NCBI RefSeq assembly: GCF_004519335.1
Contig: NZ_SOZD01000001.1
Coordinates: 744,001 to 808,000 of the forward strand
DNA: 64,000 nt
Source of the DNA: Jiella endophytica
GTDB lineage: Bacteria; Pseudomonadota; Alphaproteobacteria; Rhizobiales; Rhizobiaceae
Direction: 5' to 3'
Each line of letters starts with the position of its first letter. Positions within the stretch are counted from its first letter, which is position 1. Under the pieces are notes generated by a model. The model did not search any database, was not told where the DNA came from, and saw only the letters and a program-made list of their open reading frames with translations. A program made the translations under genes and the position numbers. Below, piece by piece: positions 52,282 through 60,826 of the stretch.

Positions 52282-52650
52282 ATGTTGGCAGGGCCCATGT
52301 TTACCGAGACGGACAAGCGGCATTCGGTCGTCGAGGCGGTTCGCGCTCTCGACGAAAAGGGCTTCAACCATGGCAGTTCGGGCAATGTGAGCATCCGCTG
52401 CGAAAGCGGGCTGCTGATCACCCCGACGGGCGGCAGGGCCGCCAGCCTGACGCCGGAGGCGATCGTCCGGCTCGATTTCGACGGCCAGGTCGACGGTCCC
52501 GGCACGCCTTCCAGCGAATGGCGCCTTCACGCCGAGATCCTGCGCCGCCGGCCGGAAATCGAGGCCGTCGCGAGGGCACGGAGACAGTCCGACCACAGCG
52601 ATGAAGTCAGCCTCGTCGACGTGGCGAGCGAACGCCCCGCGCACATCGGC
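52282..52650 (+). pseudogene. Decayed class II aldolase/adducin-family gene
   Basis: The frame encodes about 95 residues that match the start of class II aldolases (VVEAVRALDEKGFNHGSSGN, VSIRCESGLLITPTG, SSEWRLHAEILRRRPEIEAV). After EAV the expected zinc-ligand stretch (normally like VHTHS) reads ARARRQSDHS, and similarity stops. A full enzyme has about 215-230 residues; the remaining frame runs only to 52773 and crosses the next gene. It is divergent from the DUF1537 kinase, its usual partner, so this is probably a remnant of a lost four-carbon acid sugar pathway. Confidence 0.6.
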
Positions 52651-52669
52651 GCGGTTGGGACCGCACATG

Positions 52670-52703
52670 GCAAGGCCCGCGCCGGAAACGACGCGGGCCT
52701 TGC
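52670..52703 (-). terminator. Strong stem-loop downstream of the siderophore-interacting protein gene
   Basis: GCAAGGCCCGCG (52670-52681) pairs perfectly with CGCGGGCCTTGC (52692-52703), a 12-bp stem with a 10-nt loop, 21 bp after the stop of the minus-strand ferric reductase gene. It also lies just beyond the aldolase remnant. Confidence 0.75.
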
Positions 52704-52724
52704 TGCTTGTCGATCGGGCCGGCG

Positions 52725-53501
52725 TCAGTCGTCGAACTTTTCCGTCGTATCCGCCTTGCCGCGCACCCAGTAGCCCGCAGCCTTGAACCAGCCCCGCGGA
52801 TGGCCGCGCTCCTCGAGGATCACCTGCCGCAGCGCCCGCACGACAGACGCTTCCGCGGCGATCCAGACATAGGTGTCCGGCGCGATCGCGACGTCACGAA
52901 GGGCCGCGACCAACGGTCCGGCATCGTTCGCCGCTTCGAGCGGGCGATGAACCCAGCGGGCATCGAGCTCTGCGCTGGTCTCGAAGGTCTGCTCGTCGGC
53001 CTTGGCCGGCACTGCGACGAGGCTGGTGATCGCGACGCCTGGCCCGGCTTCCTCGATGCGCCTGCCGATCGCCGGCAGGGCCGTCTCGTCGCCGATCAGC
53101 AAATAGCGTTTCACGCTCGGGTCGACGACCAGCGAGCCGCGCGGACCGCCGAGGGTGAGCGTGTCGCCGACCCTGGCGTTCAAAGCCCAGGCAGTGGCGG
53201 GGCCGGCATCGTGGACGGCAAAATCCAGCGTCAGTTCGTTGCGCCCGGCGTCGTGGCGGCGGGGCGTATAGTCCCGCCGCTCCGGCTCGCTTTCGCCGGG
53301 CACGAAGATCTTCACGTGGTCGTCGGCGCCAAGGCTGGTGAAGCCGTCGAGCTCCGGCCCGCCGACGACGATGCGCAGCATCGCCGGGCTGAGGCGCTCG
53401 ATGGCAGTCACGGTGAGATCGCGCCGCTTCAGCTCGTGACGGACGCGGCGGGTCGGCGCCGCATCCGTCAGGAATGCGGCGTCGCTATCGTGCATTGTCA
53501 T
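52725..53501 (-). CDS. Siderophore-interacting protein / NADPH-dependent ferric reductase (YqjH-like)
   Basis: 258 residues of the SIP family. The FAD-binding beta-barrel contains the signature RRDYTPRRHD (about 82-91) followed by LTLDFAVHDAGPATAWALNARVGDTLTLGGPRGS. The NAD(P)-binding end has YLLIGDETALPAIGRRIEEAG, YVWIAAEASVVRALR and the terminal GYWVRGK. It reduces ferric iron in siderophores or similar chelates in the cytoplasm. It lies 38 bp after a PadR regulator gene, matching the YqjI-YqjH pair of enterobacteria but in one operon. Confidence 0.92.
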   Translation of the reverse strand: MTMHDSDAAFLTDAAPTRRVRHELKRRDLTVTAIERLSPAMLRIVVGGPELDGFTSLGADDHVKIFVPGESEPERRDYTPRRHDAGRNELTLDFAVHDAGPATAWALNARVGDTLTLGGPRGSLVVDPSVKRYLLIGDETALPAIGRRIEEAGPGVAITSLVAVPAKADEQTFETSAELDARWVHRPLEAANDAGPLVAALRDVAIAPDTYVWIAAEASVVRALRQVILEERGHPRGWFKAAGYWVRGKADTTEKFDD

Positions 53502-53539
53502 TTCGTGTGTCCTTGTCTGGCGGCCTTCGCCGCCACCCC

Positions 53540-54187
53540 TCACTCCGGATCGCTGATCGTCCGGGCGGCATTGCGGATGGTCTCGGCAAAGCGCGCGATG
53601 TCATCCTGCGACGGCCGCGAGCCGGACAGGCGGGAGCGCAGGGCGCGCTTCAGATCGCCCATCGCCGAGACGATCTCTTCCGGAACGTCGCCGCGGCCGA
53701 TCTCACCGCTGGCGACCCGCTGCAGGATGGCGTCGACCCTTTCGCGCTGCTCCTCAAGGAAGGCGCGCCCGGCTTCGGTGATCTCGTAGCTCTTGCGGCC
53801 GCCGACGGCGGGCGAGAGCGCGATGAGGCCCATGTCCTCGAGCCAGGACAGCGTCGGGTAGATGAGGCCCGGACTCGGCGAATAGCGGCCCTCGAAGCGT
53901 TCCTCGATGGTCTTCATCAGCTCGTAGCCGTGGCTCGGCTTCTCGGCCAGCATGGCGAGGACGAGAAGCCGCAGATCGCCGTAGTCGAACGGGCCGCCAT
54001 GGCGCCCTCGCCCACCGCCGCGGCCGCGCCGCTCGCCACCCTGATGGCCGCCGAAGCGGCCGGCTTCCCGGCCGAAGCCGCGGCCGTGCTCGCCCATGGC
54101 GCGCAGCCAGCCAATCTCCATCATCGTCCGGAAACCATCCGGTCGCTTTGGGCCGCCGGGCCCGAATCCTCGTGCAAATCGATGCAT
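53540..54187 (-). CDS. PadR-family regulator with Gly/His/Arg-rich N-terminus (YqjI-like)
   Basis: 215 residues from an ATG with AAGGAG 8 bp upstream. Residues 1-72 are a Gly/Arg/His-rich extension (HGRGFGREAGRFGGHQGG). Residues about 73-150 are the PadR winged helix (LRLLVLAMLAEKPSHGYELMKTIEERF, YSPSPGLIYPTLSWLEDMGLI). E. coli YqjI has a comparable His-rich extension that binds nickel and represses the ferric reductase gene yqjH; here cysteines are missing from the extension. It probably represses itself and the following SIP gene through the palindrome upstream. Confidence 0.87.
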   Translation of the reverse strand: MHRFARGFGPGGPKRPDGFRTMMEIGWLRAMGEHGRGFGREAGRFGGHQGGERRGRGGGRGRHGGPFDYGDLRLLVLAMLAEKPSHGYELMKTIEERFEGRYSPSPGLIYPTLSWLEDMGLIALSPAVGGRKSYEITEAGRAFLEEQRERVDAILQRVASGEIGRGDVPEEIVSAMGDLKRALRSRLSGSRPSQDDIARFAETIRNAARTISDPE

Positions 54188-54201
54188 CGTGCATCTCCTT
54201 T

Positions 54202-54239
54202 TCGTATTCCCGATATGTCGCGATATAACACGAATACGA
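54202..54239. promoter_or_regulatory. Operator-like palindrome upstream of the PadR-ferric reductase operon
   Basis: TCGTATTC (54202-54209) and GAATACGA (54232-54239) are perfect 8-bp inverted arms. Inside lies a second near-palindrome ATATGTCGCGATAT with the repeated word CGATAT. The site starts 15 bp upstream of the PadR start codon, in locally AT-rich sequence, fitting an autoregulatory PadR operator over the promoter. Confidence 0.65.
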
Positions 54240-54404
54240 GCGGATGCCAGTATCAAAATCTTTCCGCGCGCCGATCCGGCCTCCGGCCACGGCGATATGA
54301 CCGACGGCAGGGCGGCGACTGTCTGAAAACTCAGCGGTGATCGGAAGCGACGACGGGCTGCCGGGATCGCCCGACAGGCCGGTGCCGGCGTCGAATCGGG
54401 ATGG

Positions 54405-55331
54405 TCAGGCGATGAGGCGGTTGCGGCGCAGCCAGCCGGTCATCCCATCGGCCCAGTTGGCCGACGGCGTGCCGGCGCGGCCCATGCCGAAGCCATGGCC
54501 GCCGCCGGGCAGGAGATGCAGCTCGGCGGGAATTCCGGCAGCACGGCAGGCCTCGGCCATGATCGTCGCATTGGCCGGATCGACGATCGGATCGTCGGCC
54601 GCCTGGAGGAGGAACATCGGCGGGCAGCCGCGCCGCACATGACTGTCCACCGACCAGAGGTCCCTCGCCGCCTGGCTCGGATTGTCGCCGACGAGCGAGC
54701 GCCGCGTGGCGGTGCGGTCGTAGGGCGGCTCCAGCGTGATGACGGGGTAGATCAGCGCCGCGGCGTCCGGCCGCGCCGAGAGTTCGTCGGCCGCGTCGAC
54801 CGCCGGATAGGAGTTTTCGCCGGACCAGGCGGCGGCCATGCCGAGGAGGTGACCGCCAGCGGAAAAGCCGAGGACCCCGAGCCGCTCGGGATCGATCCCG
54901 GTGGCCATGGCTCCCGCGCGGATCACCCGGATGGCGCGCTGGGCATCCTGCAGCGGTGCCAGCGGCCCGACATCCCAGCCCTCACCGGGCAGGCGGTAGG
55001 TGAGGATGTAGGCGGTAATGCCCCGGGCAGCGAGCCAGCGGGCGGCCGGAAAGCCTTCATTGCCGATGGAGATGCGCTTGTAGCCGCCGCCCGCCGCAAT
55101 GAGGATCGCCGCGCCGTTCGGCCGCTCGGGCAGCACCCGGTCGAGCCGCGGCTGCGAGATGTTGCTGACCGCGCCCTTCCGGCTGACGTCCTCGGGCCCG
55201 GTCGGGCCGCCGCCGCCGGGCGGCTTGCCGGGCCAGAGCGCGATCCGGTCGATGCGCGGCTCGGCCCGGGCGACAGGGACGAACAGCGTCGCTGCAGACT
55301 GGAGCAGAAGGGAACGTCGGTCGATCATCAT
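54405..55331 (-). CDS. Exported alpha/beta-hydrolase (acetyl esterase-like)
   Basis: 308 residues. MMIDRRSLLLQSAATLFVPVARA is a signal sequence with a twin-arginine-like DRRSLLLQ. The hydrolase fold shows ILIAAGGGYKRIS (oxyanion region), nucleophile motif GFSAGGHLLGMAA, the acid in QAADDPIVDP and the catalytic histidine in PGGGHGFGM. The family includes xylan and pectin acetyl esterases. It lies 145 bp downstream of kduD on the same strand, so it may deacetylate plant polysaccharide fragments before uronate uptake. Confidence 0.82.
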   Translation of the reverse strand: MMIDRRSLLLQSAATLFVPVARAEPRIDRIALWPGKPPGGGGPTGPEDVSRKGAVSNISQPRLDRVLPERPNGAAILIAAGGGYKRISIGNEGFPAARWLAARGITAYILTYRLPGEGWDVGPLAPLQDAQRAIRVIRAGAMATGIDPERLGVLGFSAGGHLLGMAAAWSGENSYPAVDAADELSARPDAAALIYPVITLEPPYDRTATRRSLVGDNPSQAARDLWSVDSHVRRGCPPMFLLQAADDPIVDPANATIMAEACRAAGIPAELHLLPGGGHGFGMGRAGTPSANWADGMTGWLRRNRLIA

Positions 55332-55476
55332 CGGGACTTGCGATCTCACCGCCTCGCCGGCGCCACATGAATGGGAGCTTCGGCGGGGATTCGCAAGATA
55401 GACGAAGGAATGCCTCGTTCACGATGGCGCCAGAGGCTCTGCGCCAGACCTGGCGGGCGGGCGCCGGCCCACGCCG

Positions 55477-56235
55477 TCAGCGCGCCAGCCAGCCGCCATC
55501 CACCGGCAGCACCGCGCCGTGGACGTATCGCGCCGCCTCCGAGGCGAGGAAGACCGCGGCACCCCCGATGTCGGAAGCCTCGCCCCAGCGCCCGGCCGGG
55601 ATGCGGGCGAGGATCGCGGCAGAGCGGTCCTCGTCGTCGCGCAGCGCAGCGGTGTTGTTGGTGACGATATAGCCAGGCGCAATCGCGTTGACATTGACGT
55701 TGCGGCCCGCCCATTCGCAGGCGAGCAGCCGGGTGATGCCGGCGATGCCGTGCTTGGAGGCGGTGTAGCTCGCCACCCGGATCCCGCCCTGGAAGCTCAG
55801 CATCGACGCGATGTTGACGATCGAGCCGTGGCGGCCGTCGGCGATGGCCGAGCGGCCGAAGGCCTGCGCCAGGAAGAACGCGGTCTTCAGATTGACGTCG
55901 ATGACGTCGTCCCAGTCGGCTTCGCTGAAGTTGGTGGCGTCGGCCCGGCGGATGATCCCGGCATTGTTGACCAGGATGTCGAAGGGCCCGTGTTTCTTCG
56001 CTGCCGCCTCGAAGGCCGCGACGGCGGCGTCCCTGTCGGCGAGATCGACGAGATGCTCGCAAGACGTGCCCCCCGCAGAGGCGATCGCCGCCTCGGTCTC
56101 GGCCATCGACGAGCGGCCGACGCAGGCGACGGATGCGCCGGCCCTGGCCAGCGACACGGCGATCCCCTGCCCGATGCCGGTATTGGCGCCGGTGACGAAG
56201 GCCCGCTTGCCGGTCAGGTCGAAGGGCGAGGTCAC
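55477..56235 (-). CDS. kduD: 2-dehydro-3-deoxy-D-gluconate 5-dehydrogenase (KduD-like SDR)
   Basis: 252 residues of the classical short-chain dehydrogenase family: TGANTGIGQGIAVSLARAG (cofactor), NNAGIIRRADATNFSEADWDDV, catalytic serine in VNIASMLSFQGG and YTASKHGIAGITRLLACEWAG (Y-x3-K). The RRADATNFSEADWD and SMLSFQGGIRVASYTASK segments are characteristic of KduD. It reduces 5-keto-4-deoxyuronate-derived diketogluconate to 2-keto-3-deoxygluconate with NADH. The GTG start overlaps the kduI stop (GTGA). Confidence 0.92.
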   Translation of the reverse strand: MTSPFDLTGKRAFVTGANTGIGQGIAVSLARAGASVACVGRSSMAETEAAIASAGGTSCEHLVDLADRDAAVAAFEAAAKKHGPFDILVNNAGIIRRADATNFSEADWDDVIDVNLKTAFFLAQAFGRSAIADGRHGSIVNIASMLSFQGGIRVASYTASKHGIAGITRLLACEWAGRNVNVNAIAPGYIVTNNTAALRDDEDRSAAILARIPAGRWGEASDIGGAAVFLASEAARYVHGAVLPVDGGWLAR

Positions 56236-57056
56236 TTGAGATCCTCCATTCCCACCATGTCGACATCCTTGTAGTCGACATTGTCGCCGGCCATCGCCCA
56301 GATGAAGGTGTAGGAGGCGGTGCCGGCGCCGCAATGGATCGACCAGGGCGGCGACAGGATGCCCTCCTCGTTCCTGACGACCAGATGCCGCGTCTCGCCG
56401 GGCTCGCCCATCATGTGGAAGACGCGGGCATCCTCGGGCAGGCCGATATAGAGATAGGCTTCCGAGCGACGGTCATGGACATGGGCGGGCATGGTGTTCC
56501 ACACCGAGCCGCCGTGCAGCGTCGTCATGCCGACGACGAGCTGGCAGCTCTCCATGACGTCGGGATGGACGAACTGGAAGATCGAGCGGTCGTTGGAGGT
56601 CTCCGCCGCGCCGAGATCGACCCGCTTGGCCGCGTCGATCGTCACCAGCCGGGTTTCGAGCTTGCGGTGGGCGGGCGCCGAGAGGATGTAGAAGCGAGCA
56701 TGGCCGCCGGAAAAGCCGAGCGGTCCGTCGCCCATGCCGACATAGAGCATGTCGCGATGACCGAGGTCGTAAGTGCCCGAGCCGGTGGTCACCGTGCCGG
56801 CCTCGCCGATATTGACGAGCACCGCCTCGCGCCGGTCGAGGAAGCCGGGCGTACCGGTTTCCTTGGCTGCGGAGAGTTCGAGCGTTCCCTTCGAGGGGAC
56901 TGCGCCGCCGACGATCAGCCGGTCGTAGTGGCTGTAGACGAGGCTGACCTCGCCGGGTTTGAACAGCCCCTCCATCAGGAATTCGGCCCTCAGAGCCGCG
57001 GTGTCGAAGGTCTTGGCGTGGCGCGGGTCGATCGCCTGGCGGGTTTCGATCTTCAT
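56232..57056 (-). CDS. kduI: 5-dehydro-4-deoxy-D-glucuronate isomerase
   Basis: 274 residues with the KduI bicupin fold. It starts MKIETRQAIDPRHAKTFDT as in other KduI proteins, and the zinc-binding segment reads WNTMPAHVHDRRSEAYLY. The C-terminus PWSIHCGAGTASYTFIWAMAGDN is diagnostic. It isomerises 4-deoxy-5-keto-uronate, made from unsaturated pectin or other uronate oligomers, to the diketo acid used by KduD. It is translationally coupled to kduD. Confidence 0.95.
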   Translation of the reverse strand: MKIETRQAIDPRHAKTFDTAALRAEFLMEGLFKPGEVSLVYSHYDRLIVGGAVPSKGTLELSAAKETGTPGFLDRREAVLVNIGEAGTVTTGSGTYDLGHRDMLYVGMGDGPLGFSGGHARFYILSAPAHRKLETRLVTIDAAKRVDLGAAETSNDRSIFQFVHPDVMESCQLVVGMTTLHGGSVWNTMPAHVHDRRSEAYLYIGLPEDARVFHMMGEPGETRHLVVRNEEGILSPPWSIHCGAGTASYTFIWAMAGDNVDYKDVDMVGMEDLK

Positions 57057-57133
57057 GGGATCCGTCTCCGTTTCGAGCGTGGCGGTTCTGCCGGAGGGCA
57101 AAGTGCGATCCAGCTAATGGGCGAAGGTCGGCC

Positions 57134-57481
57134 TCAGGCGGGAAGAAAGTCCTCGCGGGCCGGCGTAAAGACGTCGATCAGGCTGCCGCCCGTGGCGGTC
57201 TCGGCGGAATGGCGGGCATTCGCCGGAACGACGACGCCGTCGCCTTCGGTGAGTGTCTGCGTCTTGCCGGCGATCGTGTAGGTGAAGGTGCCGGATTTGA
57301 CGTAGGAGGACTGGAGGTGCGGGTGCGAATGTTCCGCCCCGACACCGCCCGGCTGGAACTCCACCTCGACCACCATCATCTCCGGCGTATGGGCAAGAAT
57401 CCTCCGGCGCGTCTGCGCATCGACCGTCACCCATTCGCCTGCAGTGTCCGTCGTCTCGCCCATGGGCCCGCCTTTCTCCAT
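57134..57481 (-). CDS. kdgF: KdgF-like cupin, unsaturated uronate linearising protein
   Basis: 115 residues; GTG 57487 would overlap the uxuB stop (GTGA) and add two. A single small cupin with metal ligands in AEHSHPHLQSSYVKSG and ARHSAETATGGSLIDVF. It matches KdgF, which converts cyclic 4,5-unsaturated galacturonate to the linear ketouronate before KduI. Its position between uxuB and kduI supports that role over a generic cupin. Confidence 0.85.
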   Translation of the reverse strand: MEKGGPMGETTDTAGEWVTVDAQTRRRILAHTPEMMVVEVEFQPGGVGAEHSHPHLQSSYVKSGTFTYTIAGKTQTLTEGDGVVVPANARHSAETATGGSLIDVFTPAREDFLPA

Positions 57482-57483
57482 CG

Positions 57484-58962
57484 TCACGTCGCGAAGTCCT
57501 TCACCGTGGCCGCCGCGCCCTTGGATAGCAGCGCCGCCAGCGCCCGCGTCACAGGCTCCACGAAGGCCGGATCACCGCTCAGGTCTCGCCCGAACACCTC
57601 GGCGACGCCGAGATAGGCGGCAGCAAGGCGTTGCGGGTCGCCGCCGGCCTCCGCGCCGATCGCTTTCAGCCGGTCTGCCAGCGGATCCTTCACGTCGATC
57701 GGCGCGCCGTTCTCGTCGGTGCCGATGACGTAACGCATCCAGGCGGCGATCCCGAGGGCGAGACGGTCGATCGGCTGGCCCGCGGCCAGGCGGTCGCGCA
57801 CCGTCCCGAGAAAACGCTGCGGCAGCTTCTGCGAACCGTCCATGGCGATCTGCCACGTGCGGTGCTTCAGCGCCGGATTGTGGAAGCGGGCAATGAGCGC
57901 GTCGCGATAGCCGCCAAGGTCGGTGCCCGGCATCTCTAGCGTCGGCATGATCTCGTCGGTCATCATGTCGCTCACCAGCCGCTCATAGGCGGGATCGGCC
58001 ATCGTCTCGGAAACCGTCTGGTAACCGGCGAGATAGCCGAGATAGGCGAGCGTCGAATGGGAGCCGTTGAGCATTCTGAGCTTCATCCGCTCGTAAGGCT
58101 CGACGTCGGCGACCATCTCCGCCCCGAAGGCGCCGAAGTCCGGACGGCCGGTCGGGAAGCGATCCTCGATGACCCACTGGGTGAAGGGCTCGGTGACAAC
58201 CGGCCAGGCATCGGCGACGCCGAGCGCCGCGGCGATCTCGGCCGTGTCGGCATCGGTGGTCGCCGGGACGATCCTGTCGACCATGGTGCCGGCGACCGCG
58301 ACGTCGCGCTCGACGAAGCGGGCAAGGCCGTCGTCGAGAAGCGCGGCATATTGCGCCATGATCCGGTGCACCGTCGGACCGTTGGCCGGAAGATTGTCGC
58401 AGGGCATCACCGTGAACGGCACGATCTTCGCCTCGCGGCGGCGGCGCAGGGCCTCGACGAGGAGGCCCGGCGCCGACGTCGGCGCGCGCGGATTCTGGAG
58501 ATCCGCTTTAACGTCGGGATGATCGGGGTTGAGATCGCCGGTCGCCGGATCGTGGCAGTAGCCCTTCTCGGTGACGGTGAGCGATACGATGCGGATCGCC
58601 GGCTCGCACATCGCCTTGAGCAGCGTCTCGGGGTCCTCCGGCGCGACGAGGATCTGCCGGATCGAGCCGACGATGCGCAGTGCCGTCCCCTCGCCGGAGC
58701 GCACCGCGACTGTGTAGAGATCGTCCTGCGGGGCGAGCGCGTCGCGCATGTCGGCCCGCCGCAGCGAGGCGCCGACGATCCCCCATTGCGGATCGGTGGC
58801 GAGGATGTCGTCGAGGGTGACGGCCTGATGCGCCCGATGGAACGCGCCGACGCCGAGATGGACGATGCCCGGCCTGACGGATCGCGGATCATAGGCCGGC
58901 GTCTGAACGGTCTCGGGGAGACCGGACAGGGTTTCGAGGGACAGTCGGTCGGGTGAACTCAT
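57484..58962 (-). CDS. uxuB: Fructuronate reductase / mannitol dehydrogenase family protein
   Basis: 492 residues, polyol-specific long-chain dehydrogenase. The NAD-binding start is IVHLGVGAFHRAHQAVTLDD; the catalytic lysine region is MKLRMLNGSHSTLAYLGYLAG. Family members include mannitol dehydrogenase, but with uxaC and a uronate transporter in the operon, fructuronate reductase (to mannonate) is the best call. The mannonate dehydratase UxuA is not in the window. Its start overlaps dctM by 4 bp. Confidence 0.88.
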   Translation of the reverse strand: MSSPDRLSLETLSGLPETVQTPAYDPRSVRPGIVHLGVGAFHRAHQAVTLDDILATDPQWGIVGASLRRADMRDALAPQDDLYTVAVRSGEGTALRIVGSIRQILVAPEDPETLLKAMCEPAIRIVSLTVTEKGYCHDPATGDLNPDHPDVKADLQNPRAPTSAPGLLVEALRRRREAKIVPFTVMPCDNLPANGPTVHRIMAQYAALLDDGLARFVERDVAVAGTMVDRIVPATTDADTAEIAAALGVADAWPVVTEPFTQWVIEDRFPTGRPDFGAFGAEMVADVEPYERMKLRMLNGSHSTLAYLGYLAGYQTVSETMADPAYERLVSDMMTDEIMPTLEMPGTDLGGYRDALIARFHNPALKHRTWQIAMDGSQKLPQRFLGTVRDRLAAGQPIDRLALGIAAWMRYVIGTDENGAPIDVKDPLADRLKAIGAEAGGDPQRLAAAYLGVAEVFGRDLSGDPAFVEPVTRALAALLSKGAAATVKDFAT

Positions 58963-60239
58963 TTGAAGACGCTCGGCAGCCAGAGGGAGATCGCCGGAAC
59001 GTAGGTCACCAGCATCAGAACGACGAAGGCCGCGAAATAGAACGGCCAGATCGTCTTGATCGCCTCGGCGACGCGGATTCTCGCCACGGCGCAGCCGACG
59101 AAGAGCACGGCGCCGACCGGCGGCGTGCAGAGGCCGATGCCGAGATTGAGGACGAGGATGACGCCGAAATGCACCGGGTCCATGCCGAAGGCCTTCACCA
59201 CCGGCAGGAAGATCGGCGTGGTGATGATGATCAGCGGCGACATGTCCATGAAGGTGCCGAGGAAGAGCAGAAGCACGTTCAGGAGCAGGAAGATCACCAG
59301 CGGCGAGTCGGTCATCGACTGCATGAAGTCGATCATCTGCGCCGGCACCCGCAGATAGGCGAGCAGCCAGCCGAAGGCCGCCGCCGCGCCGATGATCAGG
59401 AGCACCATCGCCGTGGTGCGCACGGCGCCGAGGGTCGCCGCGACGAAGTCGGTCCAGCCCATCGACTTGTAGACGAAGAGGGTGATCAGCAGCGCATAGA
59501 CGATGGCGATGCAGGAGCTTTCGGTCGCCGTGAAGACGCCGGAGCGGACACCGCCGAAGATGATGCCGATGAGGATGATACCCGGGATCGCGCCGAGCGC
59601 CCGGCGGCCGATATTGCCCCAGCCCTCGAAGGCGGTGATCGGATAGCCTCGCTTGTTGGCGACATACCAGGCCGCCGCGGCGAGGCCCATCGCCAGCAGG
59701 AAGCCCGGCAGGATGCCGGCGGTGAAGAGGTCGGCGATGGAGATCTGGCCGCCACCGGAGATCGAATAGATGATCATGTTGTGGGACGGCGGGATCATCA
59801 GCGCGATGATCGACGAGGTGACCGTGATATTCACCGCGTAATCAACGTCGTATCCGCGTTGCCTCATCTGAGGGATCATCAGCCCGCCGATCGCCGAGGC
59901 GTCGGCGACGGCCGAACCCGAGATGCCGCCGAACAGCGTCGAGGCGGCGATGTTGACCTGGCCGAGGCCGCCGCGGAAATGCCCGACGAGGCTTGCCGCG
60001 AGCGCGACGAGGCGGGCGGCGATGTCGCCCCGGACCATCAGGTCGCCGGCATAGATGAAGAACGGGATCGCCATCAGCGCGAAGACCGAGATGCCGGCAT
60101 TCATCTGCTGGAAGACGATCAGCGGCGGGATGCCGAGATAGGCGACCGTCAGGAACGACGCGATGCCGAGGCAGAAGGCGATCGGCGTGCCGATGAGGAG
60201 CAGCAGGACGAAGCTGCCGAAGAGAATGGTGAGAGCCAT
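58959..60239 (-). CDS. TRAP transporter large permease (DctM-type)
   Basis: 426 residues with about 11-12 membrane helices. Typical segments are NIAASTLFGGISGSAVADASAIG, SSIIALMIPPSHNMIIYS and LGTFMDMSPLIIITTPIFLPVV. It is the main ion-coupled permease of the TRAP importer. It starts 1 bp after the small permease stop. With the binding protein it should carry hexuronates or unsaturated uronates. Confidence 0.93.
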   Translation of the reverse strand: MALTILFGSFVLLLLIGTPIAFCLGIASFLTVAYLGIPPLIVFQQMNAGISVFALMAIPFFIYAGDLMVRGDIAARLVALAASLVGHFRGGLGQVNIAASTLFGGISGSAVADASAIGGLMIPQMRQRGYDVDYAVNITVTSSIIALMIPPSHNMIIYSISGGGQISIADLFTAGILPGFLLAMGLAAAAWYVANKRGYPITAFEGWGNIGRRALGAIPGIILIGIIFGGVRSGVFTATESSCIAIVYALLITLFVYKSMGWTDFVAATLGAVRTTAMVLLIIGAAAAFGWLLAYLRVPAQMIDFMQSMTDSPLVIFLLLNVLLLFLGTFMDMSPLIIITTPIFLPVVKAFGMDPVHFGVILVLNLGIGLCTPPVGAVLFVGCAVARIRVAEAIKTIWPFYFAAFVVLMLVTYVPAISLWLPSVFK

Positions 60240-60240
60240 G

Positions 60241-60756
60241 TCAGGCGACCGAGTCAGCTGGGTCCGCTTCGAGATGCGGTTCCGGAAGGCCGGCAAGCCG
60301 GCGCAGGATGCGTTCGAGAGAGAACAGGACGATGAGGACGCCGCCGACGATCAGCGGCGTGTAGCTGATGCCGACGGGAATCTTCAGCGCCGGCGAGACG
60401 TTGTTCCAGGTGCCTGCGGCGAGCTGGTAGCCGTACCAGGCCATGGCGCCGCCGAAGCCGGTCACGGCGATGTCGCTGATCGTCACCAGCACCCGGCGCG
60501 GCGTCTCGGGCAGCACGACGACGAGGATGTCGAAGCCGAGGTGATAGCCCTCGCGCACGCCGACGGCCGAGCCGAGCAGGATGAACCAGCCCATCATCAG
60601 GACCGAGGCCGGCTCGGTCCAGCTCGGGGAATCGTTGACGACGAAGCGCCCCCAGACCTGCCAGGCGGTGAAGGCGGTCATCAGGACGAGGCCGAGCCCC
60701 GACAGCCACAGGGCGGCGGTCGCCAGGCGGCCGAACCAGATCGCGACGATGCGCAA
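60241..60756 (-). CDS. TRAP transporter small permease (DctQ-type)
   Basis: About 171 residues with four membrane helices (LWLSGLGLVLMTAFTAWQVWGR, SWTEPASVLMMGWFILLGSAVGVREGYHLGFDIL). A TTG start at 60756 with AAGGA 8 bp upstream is preferred; ATG 60822 would add 22 residues lying over a stem-loop and would begin 4 bp after the dctP stop. It stabilises the large permease. Confidence 0.88.
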   Translation of the reverse strand: MRIVAIWFGRLATAALWLSGLGLVLMTAFTAWQVWGRFVVNDSPSWTEPASVLMMGWFILLGSAVGVREGYHLGFDILVVVLPETPRRVLVTISDIAVTGFGGAMAWYGYQLAAGTWNNVSPALKIPVGISYTPLIVGGVLIVLFSLERILRRLAGLPEPHLEADPADSVA

Positions 60757-60786
60757 GGCGGATTTCCTTCTGAGCGCGCCGGATAT

Positions 60787-60812
60787 GCGGCCCCGCGAGG
60801 GCGCGGAGCCGC
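60787..60812 (-). other. Intercistronic stem-loop after the TRAP binding-protein gene
   Basis: GCGGC-C-CCGCG (60787-60797) pairs with CGCGG-A-GCCGC (60802-60812), ten base pairs with one internal mismatch. It lies between dctP and dctQ, as in the other binding-protein operons of this window. Confidence 0.65.
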
Positions 60813-60826
60813 CTTGGCACACGGGA

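Noticed and set aside
52601-52786. Short plus-strand frame beyond the aldolase remnant
   Set aside because: Crosses a 12-bp terminator stem and the convergent ferric reductase gene; considered as an aldolase frameshift but it does not restore family motifs.
57484-58962. Calling the polyol dehydrogenase mannitol dehydrogenase
   Set aside because: Family similarity allows it, but all operon partners handle uronates, so fructuronate reductase fits better.
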